Assembly (NCBI GenBank): GCA_003567615.1
Contig: PWZC01000304.1
Location: 1-19,027, forward strand
Length of the DNA stretch: 19,027 nucleotides
Direction: 5' to 3'
Source: Gemmatimonadota bacterium
GTDB taxonomy: Bacteria > Gemmatimonadota > Gemmatimonadetes > Longimicrobiales > Gaopeijiaceae
Shown here: piece by piece, positions 1 through 7,829 of the stretch
How the letters are laid out: each line of letters begins with the position of its first letter
Position numbering within the stretch: the first letter of the stretch is position 1
Position numbers and translations under genes: made by a program
Notes under the pieces: model-generated
Told to the model about the DNA's origin: nothing
Databases searched by the model: none
What the model saw: the letters and a program-made list of their open reading frames with translations, nothing else

Positions 1-144
1 CTCAGGGCAGACGTGGAGGTTCTGGGTGAGCTTTTCCCGGTAGAGGATCGCTCCGCAGCCCGTGCACTTGTCGAAGACATCGGACGGAACCTCGCGCCGA
101 TCTTCGGCCCTGAGGGGCTTCTTGGCCTTTCGGAACCAGGGCAT
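1..144 (-). CDS. accD: Acetyl-CoA carboxylase carboxyltransferase subunit beta, N-terminal 48 residues (cut by window edge)
   Basis: Only the first 48 codons are in the window. They translate to a protein beginning MPWFRKAKKPLRAEDRREVP and continuing with a CTGC pair (C27, C30), then LYREKLTQNLHVCPE with C46. This matches the AccD N-terminus: a short basic lead followed by a four-cysteine zinc finger, whose fourth Cys would be at residue 49, just outside. In the known family AccD pairs with AccA to move the carboxyl group from carboxybiotin to acetyl-CoA, making malonyl-CoA for fatty-acid synthesis in the cytoplasm. The ATG at 144 is preceded by an AGGAGGT Shine-Dalgarno at 150-156 with 5-nt spacing, which fixes the start. 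It follows rodA after 34 bases with no terminator seen, so it is probably the distal gene of the mre operon. The catalytic crotonase-like domain cannot be seen. Confidence 0.9.
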   Translation of the reverse strand, partial: MPWFRKAKKPLRAEDRREVPSDVFDKCTGCGAILYREKLTQNLHVCPE

Positions 145-178
145 GGCGGACCTCCTGAAGCGGGGTGTTCGGGGCGGC

Positions 179-1435
179 TCAGGCCTCTCTCCGGGCCAGG
201 CGCACGGCCAGCGCCGCAAACGCCCAGCAGGTGAGCAGGAACGTTCCCCCGTAGCTCAGGAAGGGGAGAGGAATCCCGGTGATGGGGACAAGGCCGATGG
301 TCATCCCGATATTGATGAAGATGTGTACAAGCCAAGCTCCGAAGATACCGAAGAGGACCAGCCCGGCAAAGGGATCCGGGGTCACCTCGGCGAGGCGAAC
401 GACCCGGAGGAGAAGGAGAACGAAGAGACCCACCGCTACCGTGACCCCGAGAAATCCCAACTCCTCGCCGATGACACTGAAGATGAAATCGGTGTGCTGC
501 TCCGGGAGGAAGTCGAGGCGTTTCTGGGTGCCCTGGGTGAATCCCTTCCCGGTGAGCCCACCGCTTCCGATGGCCACCTTGGACTGGATGAGGTTCCACC
601 CGGCCCCCCGGGGGTCCATCCCCGGATCCAGGAAGACCAGGAGGCGATTGCGCTGGTAATCGGCCAGGCGGCCCCACAGGGGATTGGCCCCCGTCCCCGC
701 CGCCAGGTTCACCAGAAGGATCCCCACCGATTCAGCCAGGTAGAGGCGGTACCTGAACAGGTAGATGAGCCCCATGAGGGCCACGAAGTACGCGGACCAG
801 ATGGGCGTACTGAACGACAGGATGAGCGCCAGTCCCGGCGAAGCCAGCAGAAAGAGCAGGAGGAGCGGGGTTCCGGCCCAGTACAGCCCGGCGAAGAGGA
901 TCCCGATGAAGGCCAGCGCCGTCCCCAGATCGGGCTGCAGTACCACCAATACCAGCGGGAGGCCCATGAGCGCCGACGGCGCCACCAGATCCCGCATTCC
1001 CTGGGGCGGAGACTCCCGGGTCGAGAGGAGGCGCGCCAGTCCCAGCACCGCGGCGAGCTTGGCGAACTCGGCGGGCTGGAAACGAAGGGGTCCCACCTGG
1101 ATCCAGCGCCCCACCCCCTCCGCCGTCCCGGCTCCGGTGCCAATGACCAGGGTGGCCGCCAGGAGGATCACTGCCAGCCCGTAGGCGGGGATGGCGGCCC
1201 ACTCGATCCAGCGGGACTTGAGCCGGACGATGGCCACGAAGGCCGAGATGGAGACCAGGAGCCACAGCAGTTGCCGCCGCCACACCCCCTGGGTCACCGG
1301 ACTGGGGATGTTCAGCACCCCCGCCGAGTAGATCATGGCGATCCCGAAGAGGGACAGGGCAAGAGCCAACCCTGCCAGCATGGGGTCGCCGAGGAATCGG
1401 CGCAGGCCCGAAGGCGCGGACGAGGAGGGGGGCAT
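179..1435 (-). CDS. rodA: Rod-shape SEDS peptidoglycan glycosyltransferase RodA
   Basis: A 418-residue polytopic membrane protein of the SEDS (FtsW/RodA/SpoVE) family, about the usual length. RodA polymerises lipid II glycan strands during side-wall elongation, in partnership with PBP2. Visible signatures are QPDLGTA (167-173), the extracellular-loop motif LPEQHTDFIF (310-319) whose Asp316 corresponds to the catalytic Asp of RodA/FtsW, and the C-terminal GLVPITGIPLPFLSYGG block (381-397). Roughly ten hydrophobic segments are evident, the first at about 19-38. I call RodA rather than FtsW from context: it sits 15 bases after the PBP2 gene in an mreBCD-mrdA-rodA cluster. The ATG at 1435 has only a weak AGGG upstream, and translational coupling to mrdA is likely. 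All key motifs are intact. Confidence 0.96.
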   Translation of the reverse strand: MPPSSSAPSGLRRFLGDPMLAGLALALSLFGIAMIYSAGVLNIPSPVTQGVWRRQLLWLLVSISAFVAIVRLKSRWIEWAAIPAYGLAVILLAATLVIGTGAGTAEGVGRWIQVGPLRFQPAEFAKLAAVLGLARLLSTRESPPQGMRDLVAPSALMGLPLVLVVLQPDLGTALAFIGILFAGLYWAGTPLLLLFLLASPGLALILSFSTPIWSAYFVALMGLIYLFRYRLYLAESVGILLVNLAAGTGANPLWGRLADYQRNRLLVFLDPGMDPRGAGWNLIQSKVAIGSGGLTGKGFTQGTQKRLDFLPEQHTDFIFSVIGEELGFLGVTVAVGLFVLLLLRVVRLAEVTPDPFAGLVLFGIFGAWLVHIFINIGMTIGLVPITGIPLPFLSYGGTFLLTCWAFAALAVRLARREA

Positions 1436-1450
1436 GACCCTGCGCAGGGC

Positions 1451-3295
1451 TCAGTTCCAGCGAGCCCAGGGCGCCGGCGTCCCGGAGCGGAGATGTTCGC
1501 CCAGCGTCTGGATGGTGTCCACGGGGATCCCGTGCTTCCTGCGCAGGTGGAAGTCCGCCGCCTTGGCGGCCAGGGGGGCGGCGGCAGCGGAGCCGGACTC
1601 CCCCTCCTCCACCAGGACCACCACGACGATCTCGGGCTCCCCGTCCCACGGACCCGCCATCCCGGTGAACCAGGCGTGGGCGCGCTCCTGGGATGGACCG
1701 CCCTGGGCCGTACCCGTCTTCCCGATGAAATCCCAATGTTGCAGCGACGACATGTGCGCCGTGCCTCCAGGGGCCGTCACCGCCCGCAGTCCCTCCCGCA
1801 AGGTCTCTATGGATGCCGGGCTGAGGTCGAGCCGCCAGTCCGTCTCAGGGTCCTGGCCAGGGGTTTGGAGAAGCTGGGGCCGGGGGGCACTCCCGTCCCG
1901 GGCCAGCGCCAGGTAGAACTGGGCCATTTTGAGAGGAGTCTGGTCGTTGGGTCCCTGTCCGATGGCCAGGGCCATGACCTCGTTCTCGAAGGGCCGGTAG
2001 TTGTAGACCCGCTGCCACCAATCCAGGCTCTCGGGAAACACGCCCGGCGACTCCCGCGGCAGGTCCACCCCGCACGCCTCGCCGAAGCCGAGTCGGGTAC
2101 CCTCGTCCACCAGGCGTTCGAGCCCGATCCGCAGCCCGAGCTGGTAGAAGTAGACGTTGCACGAGTGGGCGATGGCGCCGGCCATGTCCTGGTGCCCATG
2201 ACCCTGGGGTCGCCAGCACCGCCGGGTCACACCCTGGAAGGTGTACGACCCGAAGCAGGCCTGGGGCATGAACTCTTCCGGCTCCACCACCCCCATCTCC
2301 AGTCCGATGGCCGCCGTGGCCAGCTTCCAGGTGGAGGCGGGAGGGTAGCGACCCACCACGGCCCGGTTGAAGAGGGGGCGGGAAGGATCCTGGTTCAGCT
2401 CGTTCCAGAGGGTGCGCGAGATGCCGCCCACGAAGTCGTTGGGATCGAAGGTGGGCGCCGAGTAGAGGGCCAGGATCCCGCCGTCCTCCACGTTCAGCGC
2501 CACCACCGCGCCACGCATCCCCTCCGGGAACTCCCGGTGGATGTACTCCATGAGTTCCAGGTCCAGGTTGAGTTGGATCTCCTGACCCGGAACGGCCGCT
2601 GAGGCCGCTTGCCCTTCAAAGGAACCCACGACCCGGCCCACGGCGTCCACCTCCACGTACCGGACACCCTTTCGGCCCTGGAGCTTGTGTTCGTACTGAC
2701 GCTCGAGGCCATCCTTCCCCACGATCATCCCCCGCTCGTATTCCTGGAAGAAGGCGCTCTCGAGCTCCGCCGCCGACACCTCGCCCACATAGCCCAGGGC
2801 GTGGCCCATGGCAGGGCCGCCCACGTATCGGCGGCGGGGACGCATCTCCATGAAGACCCCGGGAAACTCGGCCCGGCGCTCCTCCACGGCGGCAATGGAC
2901 TCGTACGGCGCATTGTCGGTGACCCGGAGGGCGCTCCGGCGGTTGGCCCGTGCCTCTTCGACCAGGGCCTCCACACGCTCATCCGTGAGGTCGAGGAGCG
3001 GAGCCAGTCGCTCCAGGGTGGCGCGGATGGAGTCGGCGGGAGCCGGAAAGAGGGAGACGGAGTGGGACGGGACATTGTCGGCGATGATGAGGCCGTAGCG
3101 ATCGAAGACGGTGCCCCGAGGGGCCGGCACCTGCAGCACGCGCAGCCGGTTCGAGTCGGACTGGAGTACCCAGGTGGAGCCCCGGACCACCTGCGCCCGG
3201 AAGAAGGACACGAGGAGGATCCCCATGAGAACGAAGAGCACCACCATGGCGCCCCGGGCCTGACCTCGCTTTGCGTGAGGGTGCGGTCCCCTCAT
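1451..3295 (-). CDS. mrdA: Elongation-specific penicillin-binding protein 2 (peptidoglycan DD-transpeptidase)
   Basis: A 614-residue class B PBP. It starts with a short basic cytoplasmic segment and one membrane anchor (about 16-34), followed by the R(x)GxxxDRxG-like pedestal motif APRGTVFDRYG (58-68). The transpeptidase domain carries the three active-site motifs: S321-T-W-K324 (acylated serine), S378-C-N380, and K526-T-G528 followed by TAQG. The length is normal for PBP2. It cross-links nascent peptidoglycan in the periplasm as RodA's partner. The ATG at 3295 has a good AGGAGG six bases upstream. mreD ends 25 bases before it and rodA begins 15 bases after it, so the genes are surely cotranscribed. 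Nothing is truncated. The family is the target of mecillinam-type beta-lactams in other species; sensitivity here cannot be read from sequence. Confidence 0.96.
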   Translation of the reverse strand: MRGPHPHAKRGQARGAMVVLFVLMGILLVSFFRAQVVRGSTWVLQSDSNRLRVLQVPAPRGTVFDRYGLIIADNVPSHSVSLFPAPADSIRATLERLAPLLDLTDERVEALVEEARANRRSALRVTDNAPYESIAAVEERRAEFPGVFMEMRPRRRYVGGPAMGHALGYVGEVSAAELESAFFQEYERGMIVGKDGLERQYEHKLQGRKGVRYVEVDAVGRVVGSFEGQAASAAVPGQEIQLNLDLELMEYIHREFPEGMRGAVVALNVEDGGILALYSAPTFDPNDFVGGISRTLWNELNQDPSRPLFNRAVVGRYPPASTWKLATAAIGLEMGVVEPEEFMPQACFGSYTFQGVTRRCWRPQGHGHQDMAGAIAHSCNVYFYQLGLRIGLERLVDEGTRLGFGEACGVDLPRESPGVFPESLDWWQRVYNYRPFENEVMALAIGQGPNDQTPLKMAQFYLALARDGSAPRPQLLQTPGQDPETDWRLDLSPASIETLREGLRAVTAPGGTAHMSSLQHWDFIGKTGTAQGGPSQERAHAWFTGMAGPWDGEPEIVVVVLVEEGESGSAAAAPLAAKAADFHLRRKHGIPVDTIQTLGEHLRSGTPAPWARWN

Positions 3296-3320
3296 GGCTT
3301 GCCTCCTGGAGTCATTTCAG

Positions 3321-3806
3321 TCAGTTCCCCGGATCCGTTCGCCACGCTCCCGTGACGTACAGGAGGGCCACCCCCACGACGGTGGCGTACACGGCGTCCA
3401 CCGGACCGTTGATCAACAGGCTCACCCCCGCTCCGCTCCGGACATCGTCTCCGGAGAGGAGCCAGTGGAGAGCTCCCCTCAGCCAGGTCCCCAGGAAGAG
3501 GTACGAGACCAGGAAGAGCGCGGACTCTCCCAGAAACAGTTCCCGGGAACGGGAGCCCACGATCCCCAGAAGGGTGCATGCCAGCGCATTGGCTCCGAAA
3601 GCCAGCAGCGAAAAGGCATCCTCCAGCAACCCGAGCATCAAGCCGACCCCCGCCGCCGTCCCGGTCCGGAGTTCCCTCGCCAGGAGTAGGAGCCCCACGG
3701 CCAGGAGGTCCGGCGCGCCCCGCTCCAGCCCCAGCCCCACATGGAGCGTAAAGTGGAGGATCGGCAGGGCCACCAGGACAGCCCGATACCCCCAATCCGG
3801 CCTCAC
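3321..3806 (-). CDS. mreD: Rod shape-determining membrane protein MreD
   Basis: A 161-residue very hydrophobic protein with about five membrane segments, for example around 8-28, 32-46, 50-75, 95-112 and 130-152. MreD is poorly conserved, so the call rests on size, topology and its place between mreC and mrdA. It is thought to bridge MreC/PBP2/RodA within the elongasome in the inner membrane. The start is a GTG at 3806 overlapping the mreC stop by four bases (GTGA), the usual sign of translational coupling. No catalytic motif is expected or seen. Confidence 0.88.
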   Translation of the reverse strand: MRPDWGYRAVLVALPILHFTLHVGLGLERGAPDLLAVGLLLLARELRTGTAAGVGLMLGLLEDAFSLLAFGANALACTLLGIVGSRSRELFLGESALFLVSYLFLGTWLRGALHWLLSGDDVRSGAGVSLLINGPVDAVYATVVGVALLYVTGAWRTDPGN

Positions 3807-4834
3807 TGTCCCCCTCCACCGGGGACGGGGGCGGCAACCGGGTCCGCCACCGGACCGTCGCTGTCGACCTGGAGGGGATCATCCGATGGGTCGGACTCGT
3901 CCGAGTCCCCGGGCCCCGACGGGTCGGGCCCCTCCACCTCGAGGTGATCCACCGAGTCGGGCTCCGGAGCCGGCTCGATCCAGAGACCCTCCAGCCCCTG
4001 ACCGTCCTCTCCCAGATCGGGGGCCGGATCCCCGGTGAGGACCAGGACCTGGTTCACGCCCGCCGGTCGCACGGCGGGCTGCAACCAGTAGGAGCGCATC
4101 CAGCCGGCCTCCGTCGCCGCCAACTCCTGCACGGTCCCCACCAGGATACCACGGGGATAGACGCTCCCGCGACCGGATGTCACCAGCGCCGTGCCCGGAT
4201 CCAGGGTGGTATAGTACGGAACGCCGGTGAGGATCAGACGATCCTCTTCCCGAAATGCTCCGGCTCGTGGCTCTACGAGGCCGAAGGCTCCCCCATCGAG
4301 CGTCATGACACTGACGCGAAAATCGGGGTGGGTCCAGTCCATGGCCACCGACCGAGTGCTGCCCAGCTCCCGGATCAGCCCCACCAGCCCCTGGGCCGAA
4401 ACAACCGGGTCGTTCACCGCCACCCCGTCCCGAGCCCCCACATCCAGAAGCAGCATGCTCTCGGAACCTCGGATCCCGGAGCGGAGGACGCTGGCAGAGC
4501 GAAACTCGGGACCAGCCCGCTCCCGGAGTTCCAGAAGCTCCCTCAGGCGCTCGTTTTCCTCCAGAAGGGTGCTCTGCGCCGCCAGGGTGGCCGCAGCCGA
4601 GTCGAGGCGCTCCTGGAGATCGGCCACGTCCTCGGCTCGAATCCGGGTTTGCACCAGCGATTCCTGAATCAGGAGGAAGGGAGACAATACAGTCGAACGA
4701 AGGGCCGTGGCCACCTGCTCCTGGGCCCGGGACGGGAGAGCGATGAGTACACCGGCGAGCAGGATGAAGAAGAGGGAAAGCCAGAGCTCCCTCCTTCCTC
4801 CGTTCTCGAACTTCTCCTGCTCAAAAGGCGGCAT
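3803..4834 (-). CDS. mreC: Rod shape-determining protein MreC with an acidic C-terminal tail
   Basis: A 343-residue protein: cytoplasmic N-terminus, one membrane helix (about 18-34), a coiled coil (about 66-108, with leucines and charged residues around LEENERLRELLELRER), then the two-lobed beta-rich periplasmic domain (about 110-268). Family hallmarks include DVGARDGVAVNDPVV (131-145) and the GRGSVYPRGILVG stretch (221-233). MreC scaffolds the elongasome and activates PBP2. Residues after about 270 form an Asp/Pro/Ser-rich acidic tail with no family counterpart that I recognise. It lies 56 bases after mreB and overlaps mreD by 4. The ATG at 4834 has only a GGGG close upstream. The longer 3' part is not repeat-expanded and shows no frameshift. 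Confidence 0.93.
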   Translation of the reverse strand: MPPFEQEKFENGGRRELWLSLFFILLAGVLIALPSRAQEQVATALRSTVLSPFLLIQESLVQTRIRAEDVADLQERLDSAAATLAAQSTLLEENERLRELLELRERAGPEFRSASVLRSGIRGSESMLLLDVGARDGVAVNDPVVSAQGLVGLIRELGSTRSVAMDWTHPDFRVSVMTLDGGAFGLVEPRAGAFREEDRLILTGVPYYTTLDPGTALVTSGRGSVYPRGILVGTVQELAATEAGWMRSYWLQPAVRPAGVNQVLVLTGDPAPDLGEDGQGLEGLWIEPAPEPDSVDHLEVEGPDPSGPGDSDESDPSDDPLQVDSDGPVADPVAAPVPGGGGQ

Positions 4835-4890
4835 GGCCCCATGCGTCAGCGGAAATGGGTCAGCGGCGACGCTTCTCCAGGGGAGCGCCG

Positions 4891-5934
4891 TCAGGTCACC
4901 AACACATTTCGATACTTGTGCATGTCGTCCAGGATCCGTCCCGCTCCCCGGACCACGCAGGTCAGGGGCTCTTCATCCACATGGATCGGGAGATTGGTTT
5001 CCTGCGTGAGGAGCTGATCCAGGCCCCGGATCAGCGCCCCGCCCCCGGTCATGACGATCCCACGGTCCACGATGTCCGACGCCAGCTCCGGGGGTGTGAT
5101 CTCCAGGGCCCGCCGAACCGCCTCGACGATGGACTGGATGGGCTCCTGGGTGCACTCCCGGATCTCCTCGGAGTGGACGGTGACGGTCTTGGGGATTCCC
5201 GACACCAGGTCCCGCCCCTTCACCTCCATGCTGCGCTCATCCCCCGAGTCGAATGCCGATCCGATCTGGATCTTCACCGCTTCGGCGGTGGGTTCGCCAA
5301 TGAGGAGGTTGTAGTTCTTCCGGAGGAAGGTCACGATGGCGGTGTCCAACTCGTCGCCACCGGTCCGAATCGATGTGTTGGAGACGATACCCGAAAGTGC
5401 GATGACCGCGATCTCCGTGGTCCCCCCGCCGATGTCGATGACCATGTTACCGGTGGGGGTCTCGATGGGCAGGCCCACGCCGATGGCCGCCGCGGTCGGC
5501 TCGGCCACCATGTAGACCCCCTTGGCGCCCGCGGCCATGGCGGAGGAGCGAACGGCCCGGCGCTCCAGCTCGGTGATGCCCGACGGGACGCCCACGATCA
5601 CCCTGGGCTTGATGCGGAAGATGCGCTTGGAGGTGACCTGCTTGAGGAAGTGCCGGAGCATCATCTCCGTCACATCCACGTCGGCAATGACCCCATCCTT
5701 CAGAGGCCGCACCGCCTGGATGTTCTCCGGAGTCCGGCCAAGCATGCGCTTGGCCTCGAGTCCGATCCCCAGAATCCGATTGGATCCCTTCTCGACGGCC
5801 ACCACCGACGGTTCGTTCAGGACGATCCCTTCGCCCTTCACGTAGACCAGGGTGTTGGCTGTCCCCAGGTCGACGGCAATGTCATTCACGGGAATCAGTG
5901 AGCCGGAGTTGAACCACTTGGAGAGCGAGGCCAA
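4891..5934 (-). CDS. mreB: Actin-like rod shape-determining ATPase MreB
   Basis: A 347-residue bacterial actin, full length for the family. The phosphate 1 motif is DLGTANT (22-28), the phosphate 2 motif DIGGGTTE (167-174), the central catalytic region is VAEPTAAAIG (143-152) and the adenosine-binding segment is TGGGALIRGLD (296-306). MreB filaments under the membrane orient the RodA/PBP2 machine. The N-terminus ASLSKWFNSG may be the short amphipathic membrane-binding helix seen in Gram-negative MreBs. The start used is a TTG at 5934, because no upstream ATG or GTG lies in frame before a stop. No Shine-Dalgarno is visible, so the exact start is less certain than the identity. It is the first gene of the mre operon, about 83 bases below the predicted transcription start. 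Confidence 0.97.
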   Translation of the reverse strand: MASLSKWFNSGSLIPVNDIAVDLGTANTLVYVKGEGIVLNEPSVVAVEKGSNRILGIGLEAKRMLGRTPENIQAVRPLKDGVIADVDVTEMMLRHFLKQVTSKRIFRIKPRVIVGVPSGITELERRAVRSSAMAAGAKGVYMVAEPTAAAIGVGLPIETPTGNMVIDIGGGTTEIAVIALSGIVSNTSIRTGGDELDTAIVTFLRKNYNLLIGEPTAEAVKIQIGSAFDSGDERSMEVKGRDLVSGIPKTVTVHSEEIRECTQEPIQSIVEAVRRALEITPPELASDIVDRGIVMTGGGALIRGLDQLLTQETNLPIHVDEEPLTCVVRGAGRILDDMHKYRNVLVT

Positions 5935-6023
5935 TGCTGGAGCCCGTACAGGTCGGTGGGGGGAGGGCCGGGGATGGAATGAAGGGGCGGCTCGGAGGGG
6001 TGGTGCCCCAACGACCGCCTCCG

Positions 6024-6052
6024 ATTGTAAAGGCGTTAAGGTGCGTTAGCAA
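6024..6052 (-). promoter_or_regulatory. Predicted sigma70-type promoter of the mreB operon
   Basis: Read on the minus strand, TTGCTA (6052-6047, 4 of 6 to TTGACA) and TACAAT (6029-6024, 5 of 6 to TATAAT) are separated by exactly 17 bases. This is the most AT-rich spot of the 150-base dut-mreB gap. Transcription would start near 6017, leaving a leader of about 83 nt before the mreB TTG. Prediction only, from sequence. Confidence 0.65.
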
Positions 6053-6084
6053 GGCGCATCCTCGACGGGTTGGATCGAAGCGCC

Positions 6085-6567
6085 TCATCCCACGCCGGTA
6101 CTCCCGAATCCCCCCTCGCCCCGGGCGCTCCCCTCCAGCCGGTCCGCTTCCCGGACGACCGGAGACTCGAAGCGGGCGAAGACCAGTTGGGCGATGCGGT
6201 CGCCCCGGGCGACCTCCAGAGGATGACCCGACAGATTGTGGAGGATCACCTTGACCTCGCCCCGGTAGTCCGGGTCGATGGTCCCAGGAGCATTGGGGAG
6301 CGTGATCCCGGAGCGGAGCGCCAGACCGGAGCGGGGCCGGACCTGGCACTCCACTCCGGCCGGTAGCTCCAGCGCGAGGCCCGTCCCAACGGCCCGGGTC
6401 TCGCCCGGCCGAAGGACGAAGTCGCCCTCCGCCGAGCGGACATCGTACCCCGCCGCCCCCGCCGAAGCCCGCTCCGGCAGGGGTAGGTCCGGATTGTTCT
6501 CGAGCCGACGTATCCGGACTTCCGACCTTCCCTCGGTCCCCGAGGCAGGAGGCGGCGGGTTCACCAT
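6085..6567 (-). CDS. dut: dUTP diphosphatase (dUTPase)
   Basis: A 160-residue homotrimeric-type dUTPase with all five family motifs in order: AGAAGYDVRSAE (36-47), RPRSGLA (77-83), GTIDPDYRGEV (95-105, with the catalytic Asp), RGDRIAQLV (121-129) and the Gly-rich C-terminal arm RGEGGFGSTG (149-158). It hydrolyses dUTP to dUMP and pyrophosphate, supplying the dTMP precursor and keeping uracil out of DNA. I start it at the ATG at 6567, four bases after the ald stop. The reading frame stays open 96 bases further upstream, but that part lies inside ald and looks nothing like dUTPase. The ribosome-binding site is weak (AGGG close to the ATG), so coupling to ald is likely. It is the last gene before the mreB promoter. 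Confidence 0.95.
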   Translation of the reverse strand: MVNPPPPASGTEGRSEVRIRRLENNPDLPLPERASAGAAGYDVRSAEGDFVLRPGETRAVGTGLALELPAGVECQVRPRSGLALRSGITLPNAPGTIDPDYRGEVKVILHNLSGHPLEVARGDRIAQLVFARFESPVVREADRLEGSARGEGGFGSTGVG

Positions 6568-6571
6568 GGCC

Positions 6572-7693
6572 CTATGCCTCGGCGAGGAAGGGGTCCACCG
6601 GGTGGTAGTCAAGCCCGAAAGCCTCGGCCACCCCCTCGTAGGTGACCTTCCCGGCCACCACATTCACACCCTCCCGGAGCGCCGCATCGCGACGGCAGGC
6701 CGCCTTCCATCCCCGATTCGCCAGGTCGATGGCGTAAGGGAGGGTGGCATTGGTGAGAGCCAGGGTGCTGGTGCGGGCCACGGCACCGGGCATATTGGCC
6801 ACGGCGTAGTGGATGACGTCGTCCACCACGTAGATGGGATCCTCGTGGGTGGTAGGGTAGATGGTCTCGATGCAGCCACCCTGGTCCACGGCCACGTCCA
6901 CGATCACCGAGCCGGGCTTCATGAGCTTCAGATCTTCCCGTCCCACCAGGGAAGGGGCCTTCTTCCCCGGCACCAGGACACCGCCGATGAGGAGGTCGGC
7001 CTCGGGAAGGAGCTCCCGGATGTTGTACCGACTGGAGAACATGAGCTTGACGTTGGCCGGCATCACATCGGAGAGGTAGCGCAGCCGGGGCAACGAAATG
7101 TCCAGGATGGTGACGTCGGCGCCGAAGCCGGCAGCCATCTTGGCGGCGTTCGTGCCCACGACTCCACCGCCCAGGATCACCACCCGGGCCGGGAGCACGC
7201 CGGGCACTCCCCCCAGCAGCGTCCCACGTCCTCCGTAGAAGCGCTCCAGGTACTTGGCACCCTCCAGGACCGACAGCCGACCCGCCACCTCCGACATGGG
7301 GGTGAGGAGGGGGAGTTCCCCGTTGTCGAGCTGGACGGTCTCGTACGCCACGGCCACGGCCCCGGAGTCCAGGACGGCCCGGGTCAGGGGCTCGGAGGCG
7401 GCGAAGTGGAAGTAGGTGAAGAGAAGCTGGTCCTTCCGGATGTGAGGCCACTCCTCCTGGATGGGCTCCTTGACCTTCAGAATCATCTCGGCCTGAGCCC
7501 ACACCTCACCGGCCGTGTCCACGATGCGGGCGCCGGCCTCGCGATACAGGTCGTCGGGAAAGCCGCTCCCCTCGCCGGCACCGGCCTCCACCATCACATC
7601 GTGGCCATTCTGTACCAGTGCCTCAGCCCCGGCGGGGACAAGGGCGATCCGGTACTCGTTCGCCTTGATCTCCTTCGGTACGCCGATCCGCAT
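6572..7693 (-). CDS. ald: Alanine dehydrogenase (NAD-dependent)
   Basis: A 373-residue enzyme matching the family length. It catalyses reversible oxidative deamination of L-alanine to pyruvate and ammonia with NAD+. The N-terminal lobe starts MRIGVPKEIKANEYRIALVP. The substrate residues fall at canonical positions: Lys75 in KVKEP, His96 in YFHFAAS and Asp270 in VDVAVDQGG. The nucleotide-binding Rossmann motif is GGGVVG (175-180), with Asp198 as the likely ribose-binding acid. The MPGAVARTST segment (301-310) is also typical and distinguishes it from the related transhydrogenase alpha subunit. The ATG at 7693 has GAGG at 7701-7704, seven bases upstream. It is followed by dut after four bases. 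It lies 136 bases after the M16 gene, with a hairpin between. Confidence 0.96.
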   Translation of the reverse strand: MRIGVPKEIKANEYRIALVPAGAEALVQNGHDVMVEAGAGEGSGFPDDLYREAGARIVDTAGEVWAQAEMILKVKEPIQEEWPHIRKDQLLFTYFHFAASEPLTRAVLDSGAVAVAYETVQLDNGELPLLTPMSEVAGRLSVLEGAKYLERFYGGRGTLLGGVPGVLPARVVILGGGVVGTNAAKMAAGFGADVTILDISLPRLRYLSDVMPANVKLMFSSRYNIRELLPEADLLIGGVLVPGKKAPSLVGREDLKLMKPGSVIVDVAVDQGGCIETIYPTTHEDPIYVVDDVIHYAVANMPGAVARTSTLALTNATLPYAIDLANRGWKAACRRDAALREGVNVVAGKVTYEGVAEAFGLDYHPVDPFLAEA

Positions 7694-7719
7694 GCCTGAT
7701 CCTCATTTGGGTCCAGGGT

Positions 7720-7758
7720 TCGCGGAGAGGCCGGACCCTGCCGGACCTGTCCCCGCGA
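7720..7758 (-). other. Inverted repeat in the M16-ald gap
   Basis: A 9-bp stem (7720-7728 with 7750-7758, one G-U pair in the minus-strand RNA) closes a 21-nt loop that holds two copies of a CCGGAC-type string. On the RNA it lies about 26 bases before the ald start and is not followed by a T-run. It could be a leader structure or a weak Rho-assisted stop after the M16 gene. The rest of the gap (7694-7829) shows no convincing promoter. Confidence 0.35.
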
Positions 7759-7829
7759 GCCTCGTTGATGGGTGCCGGATCCAGGCCCATGGGTGGACCC
7801 GACCCGGTTGGTTCGAACGAAGGGACGTC

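Noticed and set aside
62..2602. 846-residue open frame on the plus strand across rodA and mrdA
   Set aside because: It is antisense to two unmistakable genes, its product is a Gly/Pro/Arg/Glu/His-rich sequence with no domain, and long antisense frames are expected in GC-rich DNA with biased third positions.
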